A stretch of 11,526 bases of DNA from JAGTVB01 sp964624765 (GCA_964624765.1 CAZUZO010000114.1:1-11526); one strand, 5' to 3'. Counted from the stretch's first letter, positions 1-6,951 are shown. Notes: generated by a model from the letters alone, not told the origin. Made by a program: numbers and translations.

Positions 1-46
1 CGCGCCGTCCGCCTGGCTCTCGTGCCGCTCGCGACGGTTTTTTCAC
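1..46 (-). CDS. possible start of a further gene (partial, runs off left edge)
   Basis: Downstream of the HprK-like gene on the same strand, a GTG at 46-44 opens a frame that stays open to the window edge (reads M-K-K-P-S-R-A-A-R-E). It would start 12 bases after the kinase stop, as expected for the next gene of an operon. The upstream sequence offers only a weak Shine-Dalgarno (CAGAG). Fifteen codons are too few to identify a product, and the call rests on position and an open frame only. Confidence 0.2.
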   Translation of the reverse strand, partial: MKKPSRAAREPGGRR

Positions 47-58
47 AAACTCTGACGT

Positions 59-883
59 CTATTCCCCCAGCAGGCGGCGAATCAAGACCACTGCCTGGCT
101 GGGATCCCCGCTTTCTAGGCGATAACAGGGCAGGGTACTCACTAGGTGACGCGTTGCCGGCAAGCCCCCGCGGGGGTGGGCTAAGGGGTTGAGGCAATGG
201 CTGTAGACGAGCGCCATGGCATGGGCAGGAGGGATGGTCTCCATCGCTGTCACGGTCCGATGGCTAGTCTGAAGTATTACCAAAGAGTTAAGGCGTGGGC
301 GCCGGGATCTAGGGCGCCAGGCGCCAAGATGTAAGGGAAAGTACCACCGCTCCCCCAACCGCGCCGCGCGCAATCGCCCGTGAACCGTCATGCTAGACGG
401 TCGGTGCTTCAAGACGAGAGCCCGGGGGTAGGGCCAAACCCGAAGTGTTTCCAGATCAATGGGTGCGAGCTCATCGCTGTAAATGGTAAGCCGTGCTTCC
501 AATGCAGCCAACGCCGTTGTGGACTTTCCTCCTCCTGTGGGAGCCAACACCGCTACGACCTGTTCCTCTTGACCGATTACCGCCGCATGTAGGAACAGGA
601 GATCAGGTCGCCGACGCTGCAACCCAATGGTTAGCGCCTTGTCGATCGCGTAGTGCAAGGAAGCCAGACCGCGTCCCCGAAGGTCGGAAGCGTTACAGCC
701 CTCAGACATCTGCCACTGGTAGCGGGAGTCTAAATGAGCCCGGATGATGAGCGGTGCCCCTGCGAGATGGGGTTGCGAGACCGGGCCAGGAAACAGAGGG
801 ATCAATCTGCTCGGTAGGTCCAACAGAACCGACACCCCGGCGATCCGGCAGTAGAGCGGGCTGCCCCGGCGGTCTACCACCAA
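59..883 (-). CDS. HPr kinase-like P-loop protein
   Basis: 274-residue protein related to the C-terminal kinase domain of HPr kinase/phosphorylase, in the form found in peptide-modification clusters. Seen directly: a variable N-terminal domain (about 1-90), a LHAAV segment at 98-102 that precedes the P-loop in this family, a Walker A motif APTGGGKST at 114-122 (K120), and the second conserved block SDELAPID at 136-143. A plausible substrate-loop region follows (LKH at 158-160). The start is TTG at 883 or GTG at 880; a stop lies five codons upstream, so no longer N-terminus is possible. In lasso-peptide clusters such as the paeninodin locus, HprK homologues phosphorylate the precursor peptide; whether this one does so is inference. 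It lies on the same strand as the PqqD-like gene and small peptide, 317 bases downstream of the peptide's stop. No phosphotransferase-system gene is near, so a role on HPr itself is unlikely. Confidence 0.82.
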   Translation of the reverse strand: MVVDRRGSPLYCRIAGVSVLLDLPSRLIPLFPGPVSQPHLAGAPLIIRAHLDSRYQWQMSEGCNASDLRGRGLASLHYAIDKALTIGLQRRRPDLLFLHAAVIGQEEQVVAVLAPTGGGKSTTALAALEARLTIYSDELAPIDLETLRVWPYPRALVLKHRPSSMTVHGRLRAARLGERWYFPLHLGAWRPRSRRPRLNSLVILQTSHRTVTAMETIPPAHAMALVYSHCLNPLAHPRGGLPATRHLVSTLPCYRLESGDPSQAVVLIRRLLGE

Positions 884-1200
884 CGGTACCGCTCGCTAGA
901 CTGGTCAATTCCGCATCTCGGCGTGCCGGTTATCGACTCGAACCGACCCCATAACCGACGAAACCGCATCCAAGTCGATCGAGCCGCCACCTGACCAGCG
1001 GCTAAGGACCGAGGCTTAGACGGCCGAAATTGAGCGCCAGAATTGCCGTGTGATACCCGCCGATCCATGCGCCGCTCCATAACGCCTTCGCCCCTACGGG
1101 GCGCGTGGGTTCCATTGTCCGATGCGCTCATGCATTCATCATGTCGCCTTCGGGTTCGGCCTAAGCGGGCTCTTGTAGCGCACCGTTCTTAGGCGCTTAC
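884..1200. other. 317-base gap between small peptide and HprK-like gene
   Basis: No convincing gene. A minus-strand frame of 85 codons (1131-874) runs through it and overlaps the kinase start by 10 bases, which could suggest translational coupling, but the product is Arg/Ser/Gly-rich, has no recognisable domain, and may be a chance frame. Just upstream, a good Shine-Dalgarno (GAAGGCGAC) is followed by ATG-ATG and a stop after four codons. A small hairpin (stem CGCCCC/GGGGCG, 3-base loop) sits at 1089-1103. The length is unusual for the inside of an operon; it could hold a degraded gene, a second short peptide, or a separate promoter for the kinase. Confidence 0.4.
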
Positions 1201-1374
1201 CTATCGGTTGCCGCGTCGTCTTGGTGGCCATATGCGCACAGGCGGTTCTCTCCTCCTCGGCTGCGCTCCACTACCATAACTGGCGCTAAACGGCATCGCC
1301 GACAGCGTCAGCACGGCAGGCGGGATGTACGCCATCTTCTTGAGCACTTTGCGTCGGTCTGGGTTCATGGTCAT
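1201..1374 (-). CDS. 57-residue peptide, candidate modification substrate (Tat-like leader)
   Basis: Small protein reading M-T-M-N-P-D-R-R-K-V-L-K-K, then a hydrophobic AYIPPAVLTLSAMPFSASYGSG stretch in two halves, then a short Arg/Pro-rich tail ending in RRRGNR. The ATG at 1374 is chosen because GAGGAAG lies six bases ahead of it; an in-frame ATG at 1389 overlaps that site. The RRKVLK plus hydrophobic stretch resembles a twin-arginine signal with a possible SAS cleavage site. A YIPPAV segment also loosely resembles the Y-x-x-P-x-L motif that PqqD-like domains read in lasso leaders, but the following Gly is missing. Position directly after a PqqD-like gene and before a P-loop kinase makes it the natural substrate candidate, with Ser/Tyr in SASYGSG as possible modification sites. 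That role is inference. Its first 89 bases overlap the PqqD frame. Confidence 0.6.
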   Translation of the reverse strand: MTMNPDRRKVLKKMAYIPPAVLTLSAMPFSASYGSGAQPRRREPPVRIWPPRRRGNR

Positions 1375-1645
1375 GCCCGTCTTCCTCATTCACCAACAGG
1401 TTTAAGTACAGCAATTGGGCTAGAATCATGTCTGTATCTGCCTGAGCGATCTCCATGCTCACAGCAAAATATTCACATACTAACTTTGCAAGTTCTCCGG
1501 CGTCTTTGCAGCCGTCCAGATGGTCCCACAACCAGGCAGCGGTCGAATTGAGTTCATGCACCTCTCCGGCCCCCACGTCCACCAGGATCAATGCATCATC
1601 AAACCTCTCAGACAATAAATCATCGCGCGAACGCAAAGCTGCCAT
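1286..1645 (-). CDS. PqqD-like peptide chaperone / RRE protein
   Basis: 119-residue frame whose residues about 10-85 match the PqqD family: a beta-rich start (ALILVDVGAGEVHELN, 18-33), the diagnostic STAAWLWDHLDG segment (34-45), then helices (ELAKLVCEYF, about 51-60) with a final leucine-rich helix ending NLLVNEE. PqqD-fold domains bind leader peptides and present them to modifying enzymes. Family members end about where residue 88 lies; the last 30 residues here (HDHEPRPTQ onward) read the small-peptide gene in another frame and look non-functional, suggesting a lost stop codon or a tolerated overlap. The ATG at 1645 has only a weak GAAG site. The gene heads the minus-strand group and is transcribed divergently from the nucleotidyltransferase. 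Confidence 0.8.
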   Translation of the reverse strand: MAALRSRDDLLSERFDDALILVDVGAGEVHELNSTAAWLWDHLDGCKDAGELAKLVCEYFAVSMEIAQADTDMILAQLLYLNLLVNEEDGHDHEPRPTQSAQEDGVHPACRADAVGDAV

Positions 1646-1724
1646 AACGTCACTTCGTCAACACATTTATTCAATAAAATTAATGACTTAATGTAAGATA
1701 AAGGATGGCCCAATAGACCGCAGA
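1646..1724. promoter_or_regulatory. AT-rich divergent promoter region
   Basis: The stretch between the PqqD-like gene (minus) and the nucleotidyltransferase (plus) is sharply AT-rich compared with its surroundings, as expected for a shared promoter. For the plus strand, TTCAAT (1670-1675) and TAAGAT (1694-1699) are 18 bases apart and could be -35/-10 boxes. A short inverted repeat, ATTAA-4-TTAAT at 1679-1692, with TTAATG also repeated directly (1680, 1688), lies between them and is a candidate operator. The boxes are weak matches; the region is better supported than the exact sites. Confidence 0.45.
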
Positions 1725-1730
1725 TTGCAA

Positions 1731-2831
1731 ATGCTTTTTCCTCATCGATGCCATCGGCGGTCCCTTGGATCCTGGCTGTTGCGTTATGCCGCGGGTGACG
1801 TCAGCCCGCTTCGGTTTCGGGTTACTGACATCGAGCATGCCATCGAACGGGGGCTTTCGACCTGGTTGAGCAGAGCGTTGGAAACCCATGGGCACACTGT
1901 GCCCGCAGAAAGTCAGGAGAGCCTGAAGCTAGCGGCGCGAGGGGCGGTGCTGCAGGGCCGCCACTTGCAGCGCCGCCTTGCCCGCATCCTCTCTGTTGCT
2001 GCTGAACGAGATATCTCGGTTTGCCTGTTGAAGGGTGCAGCGCTGGAACCGTGGCTGTACCCTGGACCGGGATTTCGCCCCATGGCCGATGTCGATCTCC
2101 TCGTTGCGCCTGCCCTGCAGAAGGGGTTCGAGGAGCTTCTTAGAGAATCGGGCTACGTGCAGCGTTCTCGATTTCCGGGTCGTTGGCCTGCTGATTGCCA
2201 CCACAGCATGCCTTTTTGGCATCCCCGGCAAGGGATTTGGATCGAGGTGCATACACGCTTGTTTCCCAAGGTGGCGAACGTCTTGCTGGCAGACCAAGAG
2301 TGTTTCGACTACCACGCTACCAAGACCAATCGGCTTCGTGCTCCAGCCCAGACGCTCTACACTGTCGCCCACTGGGCGGGCCAATTCCTCGGACCCAGTG
2401 GCATCATCTCGCTGTTAGACCTCACCCTGCTGCTCCGTCACGCCGGGTTACCCGACTTGGATGACTACGATTTCGATGCCCCGCAACGGGCATGGATGGC
2501 TTGCGCTTTGGGTGTCGCGTGTTCTCTACTCCCCAATCGCTCGACCTCGATTAGCTACAGAGCACACGAGAGTTTGGAGGCGTGGCGCCGGCGGCGTTTA
2601 ACCCGCTTGGGTAAGCATTACATTCTCAATGACGAGCCATTCGGACGCTGGCACAGCCCCAATATGGCGTCGGTTCGATGGGAGGCGTTAATGGACACCG
2701 CGAGCGCGCCCCGCGCGCTGCTACGAGAACCCTGGTGGAGCCTGTTTCCACCGTCCGAACAAGGCCGCTTTAGCCCGCGCAGACTCTACTCACGTCTGGG
2801 GCGCCTGTGGCGGTTGCAGGATCAACGTTAA
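1731..2831 (+). CDS. nucleotidyltransferase family protein (NTP_transf_5-like)
   Basis: About 366 residues, near the usual length of this family. Numbered from a TTG at 1725, it shows the family signature LLKGAALEPWLYP (about 101-113) followed by GFRPMADVDLLV (116-127), with D122 and D124 as the metal-binding pair, and WIEVHTRLFP (172-181) as the third catalytic-core strand. The rest is helical without clear motifs. Such proteins transfer a nucleotide to a protein, peptide or small molecule. In lasso and related RiPP clusters they travel with HprK-like kinases and PqqD-like proteins, as here, but their substrate is mostly unknown. The start is uncertain: ATG at 1731 is preferred over TTG at 1725; neither has a good ribosome site, and AAGGA at 1700-1704 is too far upstream. 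It is divergent from the PqqD-like gene and 34 bases upstream of the truncated kinase-like gene. Confidence 0.82.
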   Translation: MLFPHRCHRRSLGSWLLRYAAGDVSPLRFRVTDIEHAIERGLSTWLSRALETHGHTVPAESQESLKLAARGAVLQGRHLQRRLARILSVAAERDISVCLLKGAALEPWLYPGPGFRPMADVDLLVAPALQKGFEELLRESGYVQRSRFPGRWPADCHHSMPFWHPRQGIWIEVHTRLFPKVANVLLADQECFDYHATKTNRLRAPAQTLYTVAHWAGQFLGPSGIISLLDLTLLLRHAGLPDLDDYDFDAPQRAWMACALGVACSLLPNRSTSISYRAHESLEAWRRRRLTRLGKHYILNDEPFGRWHSPNMASVRWEALMDTASAPRALLREPWWSLFPPSEQGRFSPRRLYSRLGRLWRLQDQR

Positions 2832-2865
2832 CCCGCTCACGTGACGACTTCGAGAAACGGGGACC

Positions 2866-3264
2866 ATGCTTGTCGCCTCGCTGGCCGAAGCGATCGGTGC
2901 GGCGGACGACCTCCACCGTGGCACGGTGTATTCGATCTATGGTATCAGGCTCGCCACCGCCTTCCCGATCCGAAGCCACCGCCAACGCGGGCAGGGGCCT
3001 ACCGACTTCACATTCAGTGTCACCTGTACAGTGCCGCACCTTCCGAATACCGGCTCAGGGGAATATCTTGAAGTTCCAGATAGCGCGGAGCGCAAGCCCG
3101 GGTGGATCTACCTCGATCGTCTAGCGACCGTCGACATCATGAGCTATCCGCACGTTTTTGATTTCTATGTTTGGCCGGAGAGGATTCTCTGCCATCTGCG
3201 AGACGACAGCTACGAGCCCAAGATAGAAAAAGCGCTTCGAGTTCCATGCCGCCACCGGCTCTGA
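2866..3264 (+). CDS. truncated HPr-kinase-like protein (N-terminal domain only)
   Basis: 132-residue frame starting at an ATG with GGGGA just ahead, 34 bases after the nucleotidyltransferase, so probably its operon partner. The segment VYSIYGIRLATAFPI (about 21-35) resembles the Y-x-x-Y-G-L-x-I-x-S-x-L-P-x-P opening of HprK-like proteins in RiPP loci, and the rest (to about residue 125) resembles their N-terminal beta domain. The frame then stops where such proteins would continue into the LHAS block and P-loop. No Walker A motif is found in any frame downstream as far as the transporter. I read it as a second kinase paralogue that lost its catalytic half, probably at a rearrangement junction beside the repeat at 3401. 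It could instead be a stand-alone accessory domain; the family assignment is moderate. Confidence 0.55.
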   Translation: MLVASLAEAIGAADDLHRGTVYSIYGIRLATAFPIRSHRQRGQGPTDFTFSVTCTVPHLPNTGSGEYLEVPDSAERKPGWIYLDRLATVDIMSYPHVFDFYVWPERILCHLRDDSYEPKIEKALRVPCRHRL

Positions 3265-3400
3265 TCTCGGCGGCCGCACCGGCGAGGGCTGACAGCACGA
3301 GCAGTCGGATGCATGAACAAATGGTAAAGGTGCTCACGGGGTGGATGGCGTACGCAGCGTTTGCGGACGAGCAGGTATGACTGCCGTTTTCCAGCGCCTG

Positions 3401-3552
3401 TTCAGAAGCTGTTTTAAAAACTACTGCGCTTGCCTGAGCTGCGTTGCGCAGCGGCTCGCCATCCTCATGTACTCCCTTGTACACTCCGGTGGCTTGCCGC
3501 TGTGCGCCTTGCTCTGCCGGCGCTCGTGACATTTTTAAAACAGCTTCTCAAC
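3401..3552. repeat. MITE-like element with 20-base terminal inverted repeats
   Basis: AGAAGCTGTTTTAAAA at 3405-3420 is repeated exactly in inverse orientation (TTTTAAAACAGCTTCT) at 3533-3548. Extending four bases outward on each side adds one mismatch, giving 20-base arms at 3401-3420 and 3533-3552. The 112-base interior is GC-rich, has a tight hairpin (GCTGCG-TTG-CGCAGC, 3438-3452) and a TGTACTCCCTTGTACA palindrome, and holds no transposase. This is the build of a miniature inverted-repeat element or large REP-type repeat. No clear target duplication is visible. Its right arm includes the first codons of the transporter gene. Confidence 0.7.
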
Positions 3553-4857
3553 GTCCACCGCGGTGAAGTCGCGCCCGTCCTCGTGTCGGCCGTATTCTTC
3601 TTCTGTATCCTTACCGCGCTGATGGTGCTCCGGCCCGCGCGCGAAGCGCTCGGCATGCAGCGCGGCATCGAGGCCCTGCGCTGGCTGTTCATCGGTACGG
3701 CCGTCGTCACGCTGCTGGTCAACCCGGTGTTCGGCCTGCTGGTGAGCCGTTTCCGCCGCCTGCAGTTCATCACGGTCACCTACGGATTCTTCGCGCTGAG
3801 CCTGCTCGGGTTTTATGCTCTGATGGTGTTCGCGCCGGAGGCGGTTGGCATCACCAGCGGCCAGGTATTCTACGTTTGGTTCAGCGTTTTCAACCTGTTC
3901 ATCACGATGCTATTCTGGGCGCTGATGGCGGATCGTTTCTCGCTCTCCCAGGGCAAGCGATTTTTCCCCGTGATCGCCGTCGGCGGGACCTTGGGTGCGA
4001 TCTTCGGGCCCTGGCTGTCCTCCATGCTGGCTCGGCCGCTCGGCACCGCCACGCTGCTGCTGGTCTCGATCGGCTTCCTGTTGCTGGCGGTGGCAGCGGC
4101 GTGGACGGTGGCGCTGATGCAGCCCGAGCGGTGCGATCCGGACGACCCGGGGGCGCCGCCTGCGGTCAGCGAACACGCCATCATCGGCGGCAGTGCCTGG
4201 CAGGGGTTCCGCGCCGTGTTGCACTCGCGTTACCTGCTCGGCATTGCGACCTATGCCGTGATGCTGGCGGTGATCGCGACCTTCATCTATTTCACGCGCC
4301 TACAGATGGTGGCCGAACTCGGCGATGACCTGGACTTGCGCACTACCTGGTTCGCGCGCATCGACCTGATCACGCAAACCGCCACGCTGCTCTTGCAGGC
4401 GCTGGTCACCGGCCACCTCATGCGCCGCCTCGGCGTGCCGTTGACCTTGGCGCTGTTGCCCATCACGGTGGCGCTCGGGTTCATCGGCCTCGCCCTCGTC
4501 GCCTCTCTGGCGGCGCTGATCACTTTCGAGGCCAGCTTCCGCGCGGTGCAGCGCGCCATCATGCGCCCGGCGCGCGAGACGCTTTATACGGTCGTCAGCC
4601 GCGAGGACAAGTACAAGGCCAAGGCCTTCATCGACACCTTCGTCTATCGCGGCGGGGACGTCATTGGGGCCCAGACCGAAGCCCTGCTCGGCCGCCTCGG
4701 TATGGGCCTGGCGGCGCTGGCCAGTGTCGCGGTGCCGCTAGCGATCGCCTGGGCGGCGCTCGGCATCTGGCTCGGCAGGATGCAGCAGCGGCTCGCCGGC
4801 AAGTCGTCGGAACCCTCGGTGCCCACGGCGCTCGAACCCATGGAACAAGCGAGGTAA
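3526..4857 (+). CDS. MFS / ATP-ADP antiporter-like membrane transporter
   Basis: About 443 residues with roughly a dozen hydrophobic segments, ending in a hydrophilic tail. The opening LLNVHRGEVAPVLVSAVFFF, then LMVLRPAREALG, is the characteristic first-helix region of the NTP/NDP (Tlc) exchanger relatives found in free-living proteobacteria. The later RPARETLYTVVSREDKYKAKAFIDT block, a cytoplasmic loop, is also conserved in that group. True nucleotide exchangers belong mainly to intracellular bacteria and plastids; the substrate of free-living homologues is not established. The start is uncertain: GTG at 3526 gives a family-like N-terminus but has no Shine-Dalgarno and lies inside the repeat element. 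A TTG at 3430 would add 32 residues of repeat-encoded sequence and is less likely. It forms an operon with the aldo/keto reductase. Confidence 0.8.
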   Translation: MTFLKQLLNVHRGEVAPVLVSAVFFFCILTALMVLRPAREALGMQRGIEALRWLFIGTAVVTLLVNPVFGLLVSRFRRLQFITVTYGFFALSLLGFYALMVFAPEAVGITSGQVFYVWFSVFNLFITMLFWALMADRFSLSQGKRFFPVIAVGGTLGAIFGPWLSSMLARPLGTATLLLVSIGFLLLAVAAAWTVALMQPERCDPDDPGAPPAVSEHAIIGGSAWQGFRAVLHSRYLLGIATYAVMLAVIATFIYFTRLQMVAELGDDLDLRTTWFARIDLITQTATLLLQALVTGHLMRRLGVPLTLALLPITVALGFIGLALVASLAALITFEASFRAVQRAIMRPARETLYTVVSREDKYKAKAFIDTFVYRGGDVIGAQTEALLGRLGMGLAALASVAVPLAIAWAALGIWLGRMQQRLAGKSSEPSVPTALEPMEQAR

Positions 4858-4863
4858 TCGGAC

Positions 4864-5808
4864 ATGATCACACGCCGCCAGTACCTGAAACTCACCCTCG
4901 TCACCGGGGCTGCCATGGCGTTGCCGGCCCACCTGCTGGGGGCCGCGCGCGAACGCGGCGAACTGATCAGGCGGGCCATCCCGTCTAGCGGCGAGCGTGT
5001 ACCTGCGGTGGGTCTCGGCAGTTCCGCCACCTTCGCCCAGGTCGCGGGTGGCGACGATGTGTCCGCCCTGCGCGAGGTGATGGCGGCGATGCACGAGCAG
5101 GGTGGCACGATCTTCGATACCGCGCCGTCCTACGGCGCCTCCGAACAGGTCGCGGGAAGCATCGCGCGCGAACTCGGCATCACGGACGACGTGTTCTGGG
5201 CTACCAAGGTCAATGTCGCAGGCCGCGGCGGCGGCCGCGCCGACCCGGAGGCTGCGCGCGCCCAGATCGAAGTCTCGTTCCAGCGCCTGGGCACGGATGT
5301 TATCGACCTCCTTCAGGTGCACAATCTCGGTGACGTGCCGACGCAGCTGGGGCTGCTGAAGCAACTGAAGGCATCCGGTCGGGTGCGCTACATCGGTGTC
5401 ACTACGACCTTCCCGGCGCAATACGCCGAGCTCGTCGCGATCATGCGGCGCGAGCCGCTGGATTTCATCGGCATCGATTACGCGATCGACAACCGAGCGG
5501 TGGAGGAGACCATCCTGCCGCTGGCGACGGACCGCGGCATCGGCGTGCTGGTCTATGCGCCCTTCGGCCGCACGCGGCTTTGGGATCGGGTGCGGGGCCA
5601 CGACGTGCCGGACTGGGCGGCCGAGTTCGATGCCCACTCCTGGAGCCAGTTCTTCCTCAAGTTTGTGCTGGCCCATCCGGCGATCACGGCAGCCACGCCG
5701 GCTACCAGCCGCGTGCACCACATGATCGACAACATGGGCGCGGCGTACGGGCTGCTACCGGATGCGGCGATGCTCGCGAGAATGAAGGCCCACATCGAGG
5801 GGCTATGA
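4864..5808 (+). CDS. Tat-exported aldo/keto reductase
   Basis: 314 residues. The N-terminus TRRQYLKLTLVTGAAMALPAHLLGA is a twin-arginine signal, so the folded enzyme is probably exported to the periplasm, unusual for a family that is mostly cytoplasmic. The catalytic tetrad is intact: D85 and Y90 in TIFDTAPSYG, K115 in FWATKVN, H153 in LLQVHN. The barrel continues to VRYIGVTTT, DFIGIDYAIDN and GVLVYAPFGR. These enzymes reduce carbonyls with NAD(P)H; for an exported member the cofactor would have to be loaded before Tat export. GAGG at 4851-4854 lies nine bases before the ATG and overlaps the end of the transporter gene, whose stop is six bases upstream, so the two genes are almost certainly co-transcribed. 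The substrate is not predictable. Confidence 0.88.
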   Translation: MITRRQYLKLTLVTGAAMALPAHLLGAARERGELIRRAIPSSGERVPAVGLGSSATFAQVAGGDDVSALREVMAAMHEQGGTIFDTAPSYGASEQVAGSIARELGITDDVFWATKVNVAGRGGGRADPEAARAQIEVSFQRLGTDVIDLLQVHNLGDVPTQLGLLKQLKASGRVRYIGVTTTFPAQYAELVAIMRREPLDFIGIDYAIDNRAVEETILPLATDRGIGVLVYAPFGRTRLWDRVRGHDVPDWAAEFDAHSWSQFFLKFVLAHPAITAATPATSRVHHMIDNMGAAYGLLPDAAMLARMKAHIEGL

Positions 5809-5995
5809 TCAGGATGATGCGCGCGTTTTCGCAGCCCGCTCCCGTTGCCGCTGGAACTTCGTGAATACATGCGTGACTTGGCGCCTACACACCTGGTGCA
5901 AGTATCCGCCGGCAACGGAGGTGGCCCGCAAACCTCGCACGCTGAGGGATAATCCGGTTGCGAAACGATAACCACGCCCCTTTTGACAGCATCTT

Positions 5996-6565
5996 ATGGC
6001 AAGTTTGATTGACAGCTGGCTGCCGCGACATAAGCTCACCGTTGCCGATTACCATCGCATGGGGCAAGTTGGGTTGTTACGCGAGGATGACCGAGTGGAA
6101 TTGGTCGAGGGGGAGATTATCGATTTGACGCCGATTGGCAGTTATCACGCGAGTGCGGTTAACTTGCTGGTGCGCTTGTTCAGTGCCGTGATAGGGGAGG
6201 ATGCTCTGCTTTCCGTGCGGGCGCCGATAGCTTTGAGCTCGCGTTCTGAGCTGCAGCCGGATCTGGCGCTCGTTCTTCCCCGAGAGGATGGTTACCGCTT
6301 CGCTCATCCTGGCCCTGCCGATGTGCTGTTGCTCATCGAAGTGGCGGACACCTCGCTTCGCTATGATCGGGAGGTGAAGATGCCGCTGTACGCGCGGTAT
6401 GGCATTCCCGAGCTGTGGTTGATTGACTTGCAGAATCGACGGCTAGAGGTGTTTCGACAGCCGGAGAGCGGTCGATATGTCCGACATGAGATGTTGGAGC
6501 AACCGAACCGCGCAGCCCCTCAGCGGTTACCAAAATGCGAGATCGAGCTCTCCGGATTGTGGTGA
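5996..6565 (+). CDS. Uma2 family endonuclease (DUF820)
   Basis: 189 residues with the full Uma2 layout, a PD-(D/E)XK-fold nuclease family abundant in cyanobacteria and some proteobacteria. Seen: TVADYHRM (15-22), VELVEGEIIDL (34-44), LQPDLALVLP (87-96, D89), VLLLIEVADTSLRYDREVKMPLYARYGIPELWLIDL (split at E115 and K128). The acidic residues and K128 that form the active site are all present. The biological role of the family is unsettled; no restriction or toxin partner is adjacent. The ATG at 5996 has no clear Shine-Dalgarno. The 187-base leader from the aldo/keto reductase stop suggests its own promoter, although I see no convincing boxes. Confidence 0.88.
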   Translation: MASLIDSWLPRHKLTVADYHRMGQVGLLREDDRVELVEGEIIDLTPIGSYHASAVNLLVRLFSAVIGEDALLSVRAPIALSSRSELQPDLALVLPREDGYRFAHPGPADVLLLIEVADTSLRYDREVKMPLYARYGIPELWLIDLQNRRLEVFRQPESGRYVRHEMLEQPNRAAPQRLPKCEIELSGLW

Positions 6566-6951
6566 GTACTTTTTTTGTATGCTGCTGGGGTTGTTCAAGC
6601 AGGGGGCATCACTCCAGGGCGGATGGCTGTTGAGAGCACTCTATTGCTCCAAAGGCGCTACCGCATTGCAAAGACAAAGGCGGTTCTGCGCAGTGAAGCC
6701 CGCCGGATGTTGATGCCTAGCGTATCGACGTGGTTCTTGTCCCCGGCGAAAAAATGCGTGAAATATCGGTTGCATAGAGCGCCAACGTAAAATTGGTCCA
6801 GTATCAGGGCGTGCGCCTTCCTCGACCGTTTGCAGGAGCGGATCAATGATCATCGGTCAGTGACAAAAAGCGCCAGGGCTTGGGGCAAACGGTATCGAGG
6901 CGACAATGACGGCGATCCGTTGGTCGAGATCGGGGGAAGCGCCGAGGGCTC
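6566..6951. other. 386-base gap between two convergent Uma2 genes
   Basis: Holds no recognisable gene. A T-run (6570-6576) follows the first Uma2 stop but no stem precedes it, so a terminator is not well supported. Frames of 60-75 codons exist on both strands across 6575-6853, with no domain and no good ribosome site; they overlap and are probably chance or the remains of an older gene. Confidence 0.4.

Noticed and set aside
1089..1103. CGCCCC-TAC-GGGGCG hairpin as a terminator
   Set aside because: Short stem with no following T-run on either strand.
874..1131. 85-codon minus-strand frame overlapping the kinase start by 10 bases
   Set aside because: The overlap hints at coupling, but the Arg/Ser-rich product has no fold or family features; left as a possibility within the gap entry.
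1929..2384. 151-codon minus-strand frame
   Set aside because: Antisense to the nucleotidyltransferase, whose motifs are intact.
59..2831. Complete lasso-peptide biosynthetic cluster
   Set aside because: No asparagine-synthetase-like cyclase, transglutaminase-like protease or transporter is in the window, and the small peptide lacks the full leader motif.
3137..3532. 131-codon minus-strand frame across the truncated kinase and repeat element
   Set aside because: Runs through the inverted repeat and has no domain or ribosome site.
4738..5721. 327-codon minus-strand frame
   Set aside because: Antisense to the aldo/keto reductase, which has all its catalytic residues; the product is Arg/His/Asp-rich shadow sequence typical of high-GC coding DNA.
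6570..6576. T-run after the first Uma2 gene as an intrinsic terminator
   Set aside because: No stable stem immediately precedes it.
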